7,715 bases of DNA, taken from contig JAJLLM010000096.1 of NCBI GenBank assembly GCA_033837965.1, positions 1-7,715 on the forward strand, written 5' to 3'. Shown in pieces: positions 1 through 6,372 of the stretch (the first letter of the stretch is position 1; every line of letters starts with the position of its first letter). The position numbers and the translations under genes were made by a program. The notes below the pieces were generated by a model that was not told the DNA's origin, ran no database searches, and worked only from the letters and a program-made list of their open reading frames with translations. Source of the DNA: Pseudazoarcus pumilus_A (GTDB taxonomy: Bacteria > Pseudomonadota > Gammaproteobacteria > Burkholderiales > Rhodocyclaceae).

Positions 1-542
1 GCTGCCAGCGCCTTGTCGGTGGCAGCGCAGGCCTGATCGAAGGAGATGTTTTCGTCGTGGTCACCGACCTCGGCTTTGGTGGCCGGCGTGAACAGCGGGA
101 TCGGCAGTTGCGTGGCCTGCTTCAGACCTGGTGGCAGGGCAATGCCGCAGACCGCGCCGGTGTTCTTGTAATCGGTCCAGCCCGAGCCGATCAGGTAGCC
201 GCGCACCACCGCCTCGATCGGCAGCGGCGTCAGGCGCTTGACGACCAGCGCGCGGCCGCGCACCTGCTCTCGCTCGTTCTCGGCGACCACCGTCTCGGGG
301 TCGATGCCGGTCAGCTGGTTGGGCAGGATGTGCTTGAGCTTCTCGAACCAGAAGCAGGCCATGGCGGTGAGGACGCGCCCCTTGTCCGTGATCGGATCGG
401 GCAGCACCACGTCGAAGGCCGACAGACGGTCGGTCGTGACGATCAGCAACTTGTCGTCGCCGACGGCATAGATGTCGCGAACCTTGCCGCGCCCGATCAG
501 GGGCAGGCTGGTGATCGACGAATTGAACATCGGGGTGGCCAC
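1..542 (-). CDS. purC: SAICAR synthase (phosphoribosylaminoimidazole-succinocarboxamide synthase), 5' part
   Basis: Joins CAIR to L-aspartate using ATP in de novo purine synthesis, in the cytosol. The minus strand reads open from 542 to the left edge, giving 180 residues of a protein usually near 300, so the C-terminal part is outside the window. Visible family signatures are the nucleotide-binding GRGKVRDIY (about residues 17-25), TDRLSAFDVV, VVKRLTPLPIEAVVRGYLIGSG and FTPATKAEVGDHDENI. I chose the GTG at 542-540 rather than the ATG at 530: a GGAG (555-552) lies 9 nt upstream of the GTG, no Shine-Dalgarno precedes the ATG, and the resulting MATPMFNSSITSLPL matches the usual N-terminus of this type. 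It follows the DUF3422 gene by 34 nt on the same strand and probably has its own promoter there. Product is near certain; the start is likely. Confidence 0.96.
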   Translation of the reverse strand, partial: MATPMFNSSITSLPLIGRGKVRDIYAVGDDKLLIVTTDRLSAFDVVLPDPITDKGRVLTAMACFWFEKLKHILPNQLTGIDPETVVAENEREQVRGRALVVKRLTPLPIEAVVRGYLIGSGWTDYKNTGAVCGIALPPGLKQATQLPIPLFTPATKAEVGDHDENISFDQACAATDKALA

Positions 543-551
543 GGCACAGGA

Positions 552-555
552 CTCC
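552..555 (-). promoter_or_regulatory. Ribosome binding site of purC, supports a GTG start
   Basis: The minus strand reads GGAG here, 9 nt before the GTG at 542-540. The in-frame ATG 12 nt further on (530-528) is preceded by C-rich sequence with no Shine-Dalgarno match, so this site favours the longer, GTG-initiated protein. Confidence 0.6.
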
Positions 556-575
556 GGTTGGGGCGAAAAGCGCGA

Positions 576-581
576 ATTATA
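576..581 (-). promoter_or_regulatory. Candidate -10 box of a purC promoter
   Basis: The minus strand reads a perfect TATAAT that overlaps the TAA stop of the DUF3422 gene in an otherwise GC-rich stretch. Transcription would begin near 569 and give a leader of about 27 nt before the purC GTG. No good -35 hexamer is found at 16-18 nt spacing; a TTGCCG lies at about 21 nt. The box sits in the loop of a GC-rich inverted repeat (GGGGCG 560-565 with CGCCCC 584-589; GCGCG 570-574 with CGCGC 582-586). The promoter is inferred from position and the exact hexamer only. Confidence 0.4.
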
Positions 582-1878
582 CGCGCCCCGCGCCGGTCTC
601 CGCGGCAACTCGTTTGCGCATGTTCCGCAGGCCCAGGAAGACCAGCCCGGCGATGACCGGGATCGCCACCGCCGTGGCGCCCTCGGGCGTTATTGGTGCG
701 ATCTGCGCCTGCAGGCCCTTGGCGAGATAATTCACGAGCTGCGAGCCGTAATAGGTGATGGCCACCACCGACAGGCCCTCGACGGTCTCCTGCAGCCGCA
801 ACTGCAGCTTGGCGCGGCGGTTCATCTGTTCGAGGATTTGCTGGTTCTGGCGCTCCAGTTCGACCTCCACGCGGGTGCGCAGCAGCAGGGAGTTGCGCGC
901 GATGCGGCCGGACAGGTCTTCCTGGCGTTGCGCGATGCTGGCGCAGGTGTCCATCGCCGGCTGCAGGCGCCGCTCCATGAACTCGCGCAGGGTGGGGAAG
1001 CCGGTGACGCGGATTTCGCGCAGTTCCTCGATGCGCGCCCGTACCAGCCCCCAGTACGCAGCCGCAGCCCCGAAGCGGTAGGTGTGGGTGGCCACCGACT
1101 GCTCCACGTCTGCCGCGAGCCGGGTGAGTCGGCCGAGCACGCGCTGTTCGCCCTCGGCCGTCTCGGTGCGGCCCATGCGCAGCACCAGATCGGCCAGTTC
1201 GTCCTCGGCCCGCGAGAGCAGGCGGGCGACCTGTTTGGCGACCGGAAAGGCCAGCAGGGAGATGACGCGATAAGTCTCGATCTCGGTCAGGCGCTGCACG
1301 GTGCGGCCAGCCTGGCGCGGCGTCAGTGAGTCATTCACCACGAGAAAGCGCGAGAAACCGTCGGTGATGCGGAAGTCGGTGAACACCCAGCCGGCGCCGT
1401 GGGAAATCTTCGACACCACCATCTGCGTGGTGCCGGCCAAGTGCTGGGTCACCAGTGCTTCGGGATCGACTTCGTTGCGCGGCCGCACCAGCACGTGCGT
1501 CGCCACCACCAGTTGGCCGGGGATGTCGCGGCGCCACTCTTCCGGCACGGCCTGCAGCGCGTGGTCATCGGCGACGTCGCTGCCGGCCTCGGCCTTGCGG
1601 AAGAAGGTGTAGCTGGAGAACTCATTGTGACGCTCCCACTTGAAGCGGAACGCCCCGGCGTCGATGAAGACGTGGCCGGAATCGGTGGCCGGCTCGGGCA
1701 GGCCCAGGCTGGCGGTCAGCGCCGCGAGGTGGCGTGCCTCGCGTGCAGCGCTGCCGTCGTGGTGCAGAAAGGCCAGGTAGGTGACGGCTTCGGGCGAGTG
1801 CAGGGGGACCGGCGGGCGGGCATGCACTTCGTCGTTGAGGCTGAGGCGGAGCGGGTGTTGTTCAAAAGGCACGGGCAT
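577..1878 (-). CDS. DUF3422 family membrane-anchored protein
   Basis: A 433-residue protein of unknown function, recognised as DUF3422 from the N-terminal RLSLNDEVHARPP, the FKWERHNEFSSYTFF segment and the VSKISHGAGWVFTDFRITDGFSRFLV core. The N-terminal two thirds look soluble. Residues about 290-365 are long charged helices (VELERQNQQILEQMNRRAKL) likely to form a coiled coil. Two hydrophobic segments follow (about 367-386 and 401-417), then a basic tail (RNMRKRV), giving a C-terminal membrane anchor. The ATG at 1878 is chosen because it precedes the conserved LNDEVHARPP by a typical distance and an AGAGGAA lies about 12 nt upstream; the open frame continues to 2223 but that extension would enter the divergent gene. 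It is probably transcribed from the AT-rich island near 1934-1969. It has no evident link to purC beyond adjacency. Family is confident, function unknown. Confidence 0.9.
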   Translation of the reverse strand: MPVPFEQHPLRLSLNDEVHARPPVPLHSPEAVTYLAFLHHDGSAAREARHLAALTASLGLPEPATDSGHVFIDAGAFRFKWERHNEFSSYTFFRKAEAGSDVADDHALQAVPEEWRRDIPGQLVVATHVLVRPRNEVDPEALVTQHLAGTTQMVVSKISHGAGWVFTDFRITDGFSRFLVVNDSLTPRQAGRTVQRLTEIETYRVISLLAFPVAKQVARLLSRAEDELADLVLRMGRTETAEGEQRVLGRLTRLAADVEQSVATHTYRFGAAAAYWGLVRARIEELREIRVTGFPTLREFMERRLQPAMDTCASIAQRQEDLSGRIARNSLLLRTRVEVELERQNQQILEQMNRRAKLQLRLQETVEGLSVVAITYYGSQLVNYLAKGLQAQIAPITPEGATAVAIPVIAGLVFLGLRNMRKRVAAETGAGRV

Positions 1879-1933
1879 GGGGGATCGGGCTTCCTCTGCT
1901 GCATGGGGGCGGGCCGGTGCGGGACCTGCTCCG

Positions 1934-1969
1934 TATAATACTGATACATATTGACGTTTGATTGATTGT
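1934..1969. promoter_or_regulatory. AT-rich divergent promoter region
   Basis: This 36-nt stretch has only 9 G/C bases inside a strongly GC-rich window and lies between two divergent genes. The plus strand carries an exact TATAAT at 1934-1939, and the minus strand reads TATTAT over 1940-1935, so -10 boxes for both directions overlap. Leaders would be about 126 nt for the glycosyltransferase operon and about 50 nt for the DUF3422 gene. No convincing -35 is seen at 16-18 nt for either. Short repeats (ATAC-TG-ATAC, TTGATTGATTG) could be regulator half-sites. A divergent promoter is likely; the exact boxes are uncertain. Confidence 0.45.
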
Positions 1970-2071
1970 GCAGCGGCGACAATCGCGCATCCGTGTTTTC
2001 CACGGCTCAAGAATTGATCCGAATGGCATATTCCGGGCGGCTCGGTGCGTGATTTTTCCCGAAGGGGCGTG

Positions 2072-2800
2072 ATGTTCAGGCTTCCTCTACTGTCCGTCGT
2101 GATTCCGGCCTTCAACGAGGCTGAAAACGTTACGCCGCTGGTCGCTGAGGTGCTTGCGGCGTTGGCGGCGGTTGACGGTGGGGTCGAGATCATCGTTGTC
2201 GACGATGCCAGCACCGACGGCACGGCCGATGTGCTGCGTGGCCTCTCCCGGCCGGAGCTGGTGCCCGTCTTTCACCGTTTCAACTGTGGTCAGAGTGCCG
2301 CCGTGGCGAGCGGCTTCCATGCCGCGCGCGGCGAGTGGGTGGCCACGCTGGACGGTGATGGACAGAACGATCCGGCCGACCTTCCCGCCATGCTCGCGCG
2401 CGCGCTGGCCGAGGGAGCCGACTGTGTTACCGGTGTGCGCCGCCGGCGTCAGGACAATTTCGTGCGCCGCGTCTCGTCTCGCGTGGCCAACGGTTTCCGC
2501 AACTGGATCACCGGAGATCGCGTCACCGACAGCGGCTGTGGCGTGCGCGTCGTGCGACGCGCTGCGCTGCGCGAAGTACCGGTGTTCAACGGCATGCATC
2601 GCTTTCTGCCGACCCTGCTGCGGGCGCAGGGTTTCAGCGTGGTCGAGCATGCGGTCAATCATCGCGAACGTCGTGCAGGGGTGTCCAAGTACGGCGTGGC
2701 TAATCGTCTGTGGCGCGGCATCCGCGACTGTTTCGGCGTGCGCTGGTATCTGCGCCGCGCCGTCCCGGCAGAGCGCACCGCCGGAGACCGTCCGCAATGA
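2072..2800 (+). CDS. Family 2 glycosyltransferase, polyprenyl-phosphate glycosyltransferase-like (DPM1/ArnC type)
   Basis: A 242-residue GT-A fold enzyme. Visible features are the nucleotide-binding LSVVIPAFNEAENV (7-20), VVDDASTDGT (42-51), a GQSAA turn (73-77), the metal-binding DGDGQNDP (94-101) and the late TDSGCGVRVVRR typical of the dolichol- or undecaprenyl-phosphate sugar transferase branch, ending in GVSKYGVANRLWRGIRD. Unlike ArnC it has no C-terminal transmembrane pair, so it should act at the cytoplasmic membrane face as a soluble or peripheral enzyme. Known relatives move a sugar from a nucleotide donor to a polyprenyl phosphate; donor and acceptor here are inferred. The ATG at 2072 is chosen because AAGG (2062-2065) lies 6 nt upstream and the protein then starts just before the first beta strand; a GTG at 2045 is possible. 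Its TGA overlaps the next ATG (ATGA), implying translational coupling. Confidence 0.88.
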   Translation: MFRLPLLSVVIPAFNEAENVTPLVAEVLAALAAVDGGVEIIVVDDASTDGTADVLRGLSRPELVPVFHRFNCGQSAAVASGFHAARGEWVATLDGDGQNDPADLPAMLARALAEGADCVTGVRRRRQDNFVRRVSSRVANGFRNWITGDRVTDSGCGVRVVRRAALREVPVFNGMHRFLPTLLRAQGFSVVEHAVNHRERRAGVSKYGVANRLWRGIRDCFGVRWYLRRAVPAERTAGDRPQ

Positions 2801-3519
2801 ATCGCGAACTGCATGCTGCGCTGGATGCCGAGGCCGATCCACGCGTAGCCGAGGAAGTCGGGCAGGCGGCCGGTCGTGGTTCGCGCAAGCTGCTGATCCT
2901 GCTCGGCATTGCAATGCTGCTGTTTGCACTGCTGCATTTCACCGCTGCGGGCGAGCGACTGCGCGACGGACCCGCGATGCGTGGGCTGATGGAGGCGGGA
3001 GATTTCGAGGCTGCGCTGTGGTTTGTCGGCATCACCGTCGTGCTGATGGCGGCCGGCACACCGCGCCTGATCTTCTACGCTCTCGGGGGGTTTGCCTTCG
3101 GCTTCTGGGGCGGGCTGGGCCTGTCGCTGCTGGCCAGTCTGATCGCCTCCTTCCTGGTGTTTCGCGTTGCGCGCTGGGGTGGACGCGACTGGCTCATCCG
3201 GCGCTTCGGCCACCGCCCCTTGTTCGCCCGCATCGTGGCGGTGCAGCCGACCGTGCTGTCGGTCGCCCTGGTGCGCTGCCTGCCGGTCAGCAACGTGGTC
3301 ATCAATATTGCCCTGGCGCTGAGCACCGTAGGCAATCGCGCCTTTGTGTGGGGCACCCTGATCGGCTTCCTGCCGCAGGGCGTGGTGGCGGTATTGCTGG
3401 GCAGTGGCGTGTCCGACGATGTGGCGCTGGAGGGCGCCGTACAACTGGTGGCCGCCGGGGTGATCGCCCTGGTGTTTCTTGCATATTCGCTGTGGCGTCG
3501 CCGCACGCGAGGGGCGTGA
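2797..3519 (+). CDS. VTT-domain (TVP38/TMEM64, DedA superfamily) inner-membrane protein
   Basis: A 240-residue polytopic membrane protein. After a polar N-terminus of about 30 residues come a first membrane segment (32-50) and the VTT core: ALGGFAFGFWGG (95-106), a hydrophobic stretch ending in the F-x3-R motif (F119, R123) and a GGR turn, then a proline/asparagine re-entrant region (RCLPVSNVVINIALAL), GTLIGFLPQG and a last helix before WRRRTRGA. DedA-superfamily members are implicated in recycling of undecaprenyl phosphate and in phospholipid scrambling; the substrate of this one is unknown. The ATG at 2797 is supported by GGAG (2783-2786) and the ATGA overlap with the upstream glycosyltransferase. 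The GT-C gene starts 7 nt after its stop. Lying between a sugar-charging enzyme and a lipid-linked-sugar user makes a carrier-lipid or lipid-sugar translocation role attractive, but this is inference. Confidence 0.88.
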   Translation: MNRELHAALDAEADPRVAEEVGQAAGRGSRKLLILLGIAMLLFALLHFTAAGERLRDGPAMRGLMEAGDFEAALWFVGITVVLMAAGTPRLIFYALGGFAFGFWGGLGLSLLASLIASFLVFRVARWGGRDWLIRRFGHRPLFARIVAVQPTVLSVALVRCLPVSNVVINIALALSTVGNRAFVWGTLIGFLPQGVVAVLLGSGVSDDVALEGAVQLVAAGVIALVFLAYSLWRRRTRGA

Positions 3520-3526
3520 GGTGGGC

Positions 3527-5041
3527 ATGACGGGCTGGTTGCGTTCGCGTGGCGGATGGGGAGTATTGCTGTGCGGTCTGGTGCTGGTGGTTTTCCTGAT
3601 CCGCATCACCGGCCCGAGTGACCTGGAAGGCTACGCCCAGCACCGCAATGTCGGCTACGTCATGGACCTGATGTGGGGCAGCGGCAGCTGGCTCACGCAG
3701 CATGACATCCAGGGCCGCATCCTCTCCAAGCCGCCGTTGCACACCTGGACCATCGTTCCGTTTGCTTCCATGTTTGGCGTCGACCGGCTGGCCATGAGCC
3801 TGCCCTCCTTGCTCGCCATGCTGGCGCTCGTGCTGCTGGTATTCGAGGCGGGGCGTCGGCGTTTCGGTCTGCTCGCCGGCGGGCTGGCCGGGCTGGCCAT
3901 GATCATGGCGCCGCTGGTTTCCAAGCACATTACGCTGGTGCGCTCGGATGCCTTGTTCACCTTGCTGATCACGATTGCGGCGCTGGCGGCATGGCGTGTA
4001 TGGGAGCAGCGTGACGGTTCCTGGCGTGGCTGGAGCCTGTTCTGGCTTGCCGGCGCGCTGGCCACCTTGACCAAGGGGCCGCTGGCCCTGGTGCTGGCTG
4101 CTGCGGGGCTGCTGGCGGTGTTCTGGGAAAGGCGCGCCGATCCCGCGACACCACGGCCGCGTGGCTCGCATGTGCCGGGCCTGCTGGCTTTCTTCGGCAT
4201 CACGCTGGGCTGGTTCCTGGCAGCATGGCTGGAGCAGGGGCAGGACCTCATCGACAAGATGTTCCTGCAGGAACTGGTCGGGCATGCCACCGGCACCGCC
4301 CGGCCCAGCAGCAGCGACCCCGGCGAGAACCTGGTCAAGCCGACGCTGTATCTGCTGGCGCGCTTCCTGCCGTTTTCGTTGTTCTTCTTCTATGCGCTGT
4401 GGCGGGTGTTCCGGCGTCCTGCAGAGGATGTGGTGGAGCGTCGCTTCGAGCGCTTTCTGACCTGCTGGGTGCTGACCGGTCTGCTGATCTTCTCGCTTGC
4501 CGCGCACCACCGGCCCGATCTGCTGTTGCCGCTGTGGCCGGCCTGTGCGCTGCTCGCCGGCCGCGAGATGGCCCGCCTGGCGGGGCGCATGGGGCTGCAG
4601 CGTTTCAGCGTCGCGGCTGCTGCCGTCCTGCTGCTATTGCTGGGCGGCTTGTTTGCGCAGTACCACGTTACCTGGGGCGGGCGGGCCGAGAATACCGATG
4701 TGTCGGAAACCATCCGCGAGGCGGCTGCGGCCTTTGGAGCCAGCGGGCTGGATGCGCATGCGCTGGAGCACTACGGCACGCCGGTCACGTTCCAGATGTA
4801 TCTGGGCACGGTTCGGCAGTGGAGGTCTCCGCGCGAGATCGAACAGCTGCTTGAGCGGGCCGACGGCGCCGTGCTGGTGGCGCTCGGCTACAAGAGCCGG
4901 CAGGACCCGGCGCTGGAGGCGCCGGGTCGGGTGGTGGAGGAAGTGTTCCAGTGGCCGCCGGGCTCACGCGACGAGGCCGTGGTGCACATCTATCGCGTGT
5001 CGCCCGTGGTCGGGACGGCGCTTACTGCGCCTGCGGAATGA
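3527..5041 (+). CDS. ArnT-like GT-C glycosyltransferase (family 39/PMT_2)
   Basis: A 504-residue polytopic inner-membrane enzyme. After the first helix (11-28) the periplasmic loop reads D32-L-E34-G-Y, then G-x-W and KPPLHTW (68-74). It continues with LVRSDALFTLL (R139, D141) and the TLTKGPLALVL helix (180-190) usual for this family. Further helices reach about residue 385, followed by a soluble C-terminal domain of roughly 110 residues, probably periplasmic. Family members move a sugar from a polyprenyl phosphate to lipid A, protein or glycan on the outer face of the inner membrane; the acceptor here is unknown. The canonical D-E pair is replaced by D-L-E. The ATG at 3527 has GAGG (3518-3521) 5 nt upstream, overlapping the stop of the previous gene. 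Its last 20 nt overlap the convergent lipoprotein gene. Confidence 0.87.
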   Translation: MTGWLRSRGGWGVLLCGLVLVVFLIRITGPSDLEGYAQHRNVGYVMDLMWGSGSWLTQHDIQGRILSKPPLHTWTIVPFASMFGVDRLAMSLPSLLAMLALVLLVFEAGRRRFGLLAGGLAGLAMIMAPLVSKHITLVRSDALFTLLITIAALAAWRVWEQRDGSWRGWSLFWLAGALATLTKGPLALVLAAAGLLAVFWERRADPATPRPRGSHVPGLLAFFGITLGWFLAAWLEQGQDLIDKMFLQELVGHATGTARPSSSDPGENLVKPTLYLLARFLPFSLFFFYALWRVFRRPAEDVVERRFERFLTCWVLTGLLIFSLAAHHRPDLLLPLWPACALLAGREMARLAGRMGLQRFSVAAAAVLLLLLGGLFAQYHVTWGGRAENTDVSETIREAAAAFGASGLDAHALEHYGTPVTFQMYLGTVRQWRSPREIEQLLERADGAVLVALGYKSRQDPALEAPGRVVEEVFQWPPGSRDEAVVHIYRVSPVVGTALTAPAE

Positions 5042-5675
5042 TCAGCACTTCAACGCGGCGGTTGAGCGCGCGGCCGGCGGCCGTGGCGTTGTCGGCCACC
5101 GGGCGGCTGAAACCGTAGCCCATGGCCTGAATGCGGTTGGCCTCGGTGCCGCGACCGATCAGGTAGCTCGCCACGCTCTTGGCGCGGTTCTCGGACAGGG
5201 TCTGGTTGTAGGCGGCCGAGCCGGTGGAGTCCGTGTGGCCTTCCACGCGCACGACCGTGCCGGGGTACTGGCGGATGCTGGCGGCGATCTGGTCCAGCAC
5301 CGGTCGGAACTGCGGTTTCACGTCGGCACGGTTGGTGTCGAAGGTGATGTTGTCGGGGGCCTGCAGGCGGATGGTGTCACCCTCGCGCACCACGTCCACG
5401 CCGGTGCCCTGCATGTCGCGGCGCAATTCGGCTTCCTGCTTGTCCATCTGGCGACCGATCAGGCCGCCCACGGTGGCACCGACGGCCGCGCCGATCAGCG
5501 CGCCCTTGCCGCGGTCGCTGCTGCCCGATACGCCGATACCCAGGATGGCGCCGGCGCCCGCGCCGATGGTGGCGCCGGTCGCGGTCTTGCGGTTTTCTCC
5601 GGTGTAGGGGTTGCTCTGGCAGCCGGCGATGACCAGCACGGCGGCAAGCGAGATCAGACTCAGGTTCTTCTTCAT
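5022..5675 (-). CDS. OmpA-family outer-membrane lipoprotein with glycine-zipper domain (YiaD-like)
   Basis: A 217-residue lipoprotein. A short signal peptide ends in the lipobox IAGC with the lipidated Cys at 19; Gln at +2 predicts export to the outer membrane by Lol. Residues about 33-75 are a glycine zipper (repeated G-A-x-x-G spacing, GALIGAAVGATVGGLIG). Residues about 108-213 form the peptidoglycan-binding OmpA domain: ITFDTNRADVKP, VRVEGHTDSTG and LSENRAKSV. D149 and R164 have the 15-residue spacing of the diaminopimelate-binding pair known in OmpA proteins. The ATG at 5675 has a strong AAGGAG (5687-5682) 6 nt upstream. It lies 94 nt downstream of the DUF2064 gene on the same strand, so it may be co-transcribed or have its own promoter; none is clear. 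Its TAA lies inside the convergent GT-C gene. Confidence 0.95.
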   Translation of the reverse strand: MKKNLSLISLAAVLVIAGCQSNPYTGENRKTATGATIGAGAGAILGIGVSGSSDRGKGALIGAAVGATVGGLIGRQMDKQEAELRRDMQGTGVDVVREGDTIRLQAPDNITFDTNRADVKPQFRPVLDQIAASIRQYPGTVVRVEGHTDSTGSAAYNQTLSENRAKSVASYLIGRGTEANRIQAMGYGFSRPVADNATAAGRALNRRVEVLIIPQAQ

Positions 5676-5769
5676 GTTCGGCTCCTTGGGTGGTGAGTCA
5701 CGCCGGAATTGTGCAGTCTGGCTGGAAGGTCGGCCAGTCGCGCCATGCACGCCTTTGTAAGCGGCTGCG
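5676..5769 (-). other. Intergenic gap upstream of the OmpA lipoprotein
   Basis: This is the only sizeable gap in the minus-strand cluster. Apart from the lipoprotein ribosome binding site (5687-5682) I see no convincing promoter, terminator or small gene. An inverted repeat CTGGC/GCCAG (5718-5722, 5733-5737) is short and lacks a T run. Confidence 0.5.
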
Positions 5770-6372
5770 TCAGGGCCGGGCGGGCCACAGCGCGAGATCG
5801 GCGGGTTCGTCGATATCGTGAAGACTAGCACCTTCGAGCAGCGTCCAACCCAGCGCAACGCAGCGCGCACGGGTGTCTTGCGCGACCGTCGCCGTGCTCC
5901 AGGCGATGCCGGTGAACAGCGCGGGATCGAAGCGCTTCAGGCCCAGCAGGGCATAGCCGCCGTCGGCGGTCGGGTGCATGAAGACGTCGGCCTGGTCGAG
6001 CGCCTCCGCGGCTGCGCGCAGCAGGCTCGGGCTCATCTCCACGCAGTCGGTGCCGATCAGCACTACGCGCTGGGCGTGGCGCAGCGCGCGCTGCGCGGCT
6101 CGCGACATGCGCTGGCCGAGGTCGCCCTCGCCCTGCGCAGCGAGTTGGAGCCCGGCCGGCAGCGCGATGGCGGACCACGCTGCATCCTGCGGCGGCGGGT
6201 CGGCGCACAGTTCGACCGTGCCGCAGCCGGCAGCGAGGGCGGCCGACAGGGTGCGCTCGAGCATCTCTCGCGCAAGCTGGGCGGCGCCTTCTGGGCCCAG
6301 GGCCGGGATGAGGCGCGTCTTCACGCGACCGGCTTGTGGCGCCTTGGCGAAGACGATGATGTGCGTGCTCAA
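5770..6372 (-). CDS. TIGR04282/DUF2064 family transferase (rSAM/selenodomain-associated transferase 1)
   Basis: A 200-residue protein with a nucleotidyltransferase-like GT-A fold, related to MobA/CofC-type enzymes. Visible motifs are FAKAPQAGRVKTRL (8-21), QGEGDLGQRM (80-89), LIGTDC (105-110, usually followed by Pro, here Val-Glu) and TADGGYALLGL (135-145), with a final LHDIDEPADL. The reaction is not established; a glycosyl or nucleotidyl transfer is inferred from fold. The start is taken as TTG at 6372-6370: the family begins M-S-x-x-IIVFAKAP, no ATG or GTG lies nearby in frame before that motif, and the TTG overlaps the upstream TGA as TTGA, just as ATGA overlaps do. That implies translational coupling to the TIGR04283 gene, its usual partner. 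Family confident, function unknown. Confidence 0.88.
   Translation of the reverse strand: MSTHIIVFAKAPQAGRVKTRLIPALGPEGAAQLAREMLERTLSAALAAGCGTVELCADPPPQDAAWSAIALPAGLQLAAQGEGDLGQRMSRAAQRALRHAQRVVLIGTDCVEMSPSLLRAAAEALDQADVFMHPTADGGYALLGLKRFDPALFTGIAWSTATVAQDTRARCVALGWTLLEGASLHDIDEPADLALWPARP

Noticed and set aside
605..617. PurR-like half-palindrome GCAAC-T-CGTTTGC near purC
   Set aside because: It has one extra central base compared with the E. coli PurR box and lies within the DUF3422 coding sequence.
472..1329. Long open frame on the plus strand opposite DUF3422
   Set aside because: The protein is low-complexity (rich in Q, H, R, A, G), has no family motif and lies antisense to a clear gene; such frames are expected from GC-rich codon bias.
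1951..1956. TTGACG as a plus-strand -35 box
   Set aside because: The sequence 16-18 nt downstream is GC-rich and has no -10 resemblance.
1879..2223. Extension of DUF3422 upstream of the ATG at 1878
   Set aside because: It would cross the AT-rich promoter region and enter the divergent GT2 gene, and the extra residues show no family similarity.
2154..3530. 458-codon open frame on the plus strand in another frame over the GT2 and VTT genes
   Set aside because: It is Arg/Cys/Ala-rich without motifs; the GT2 and VTT frames match their families from start to end.
3302..4510. 402-codon open frame on the minus strand opposite the VTT and GT-C genes
   Set aside because: It is a biased Q/R/P/H-rich translation with no motifs, crossing two recognised genes on the other strand.
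5718..5737. Inverted repeat CTGGC/GCCAG as a terminator between DUF2064 and the lipoprotein
   Set aside because: The stem is only 5 bp with a 10-nt loop and no T run on either strand.
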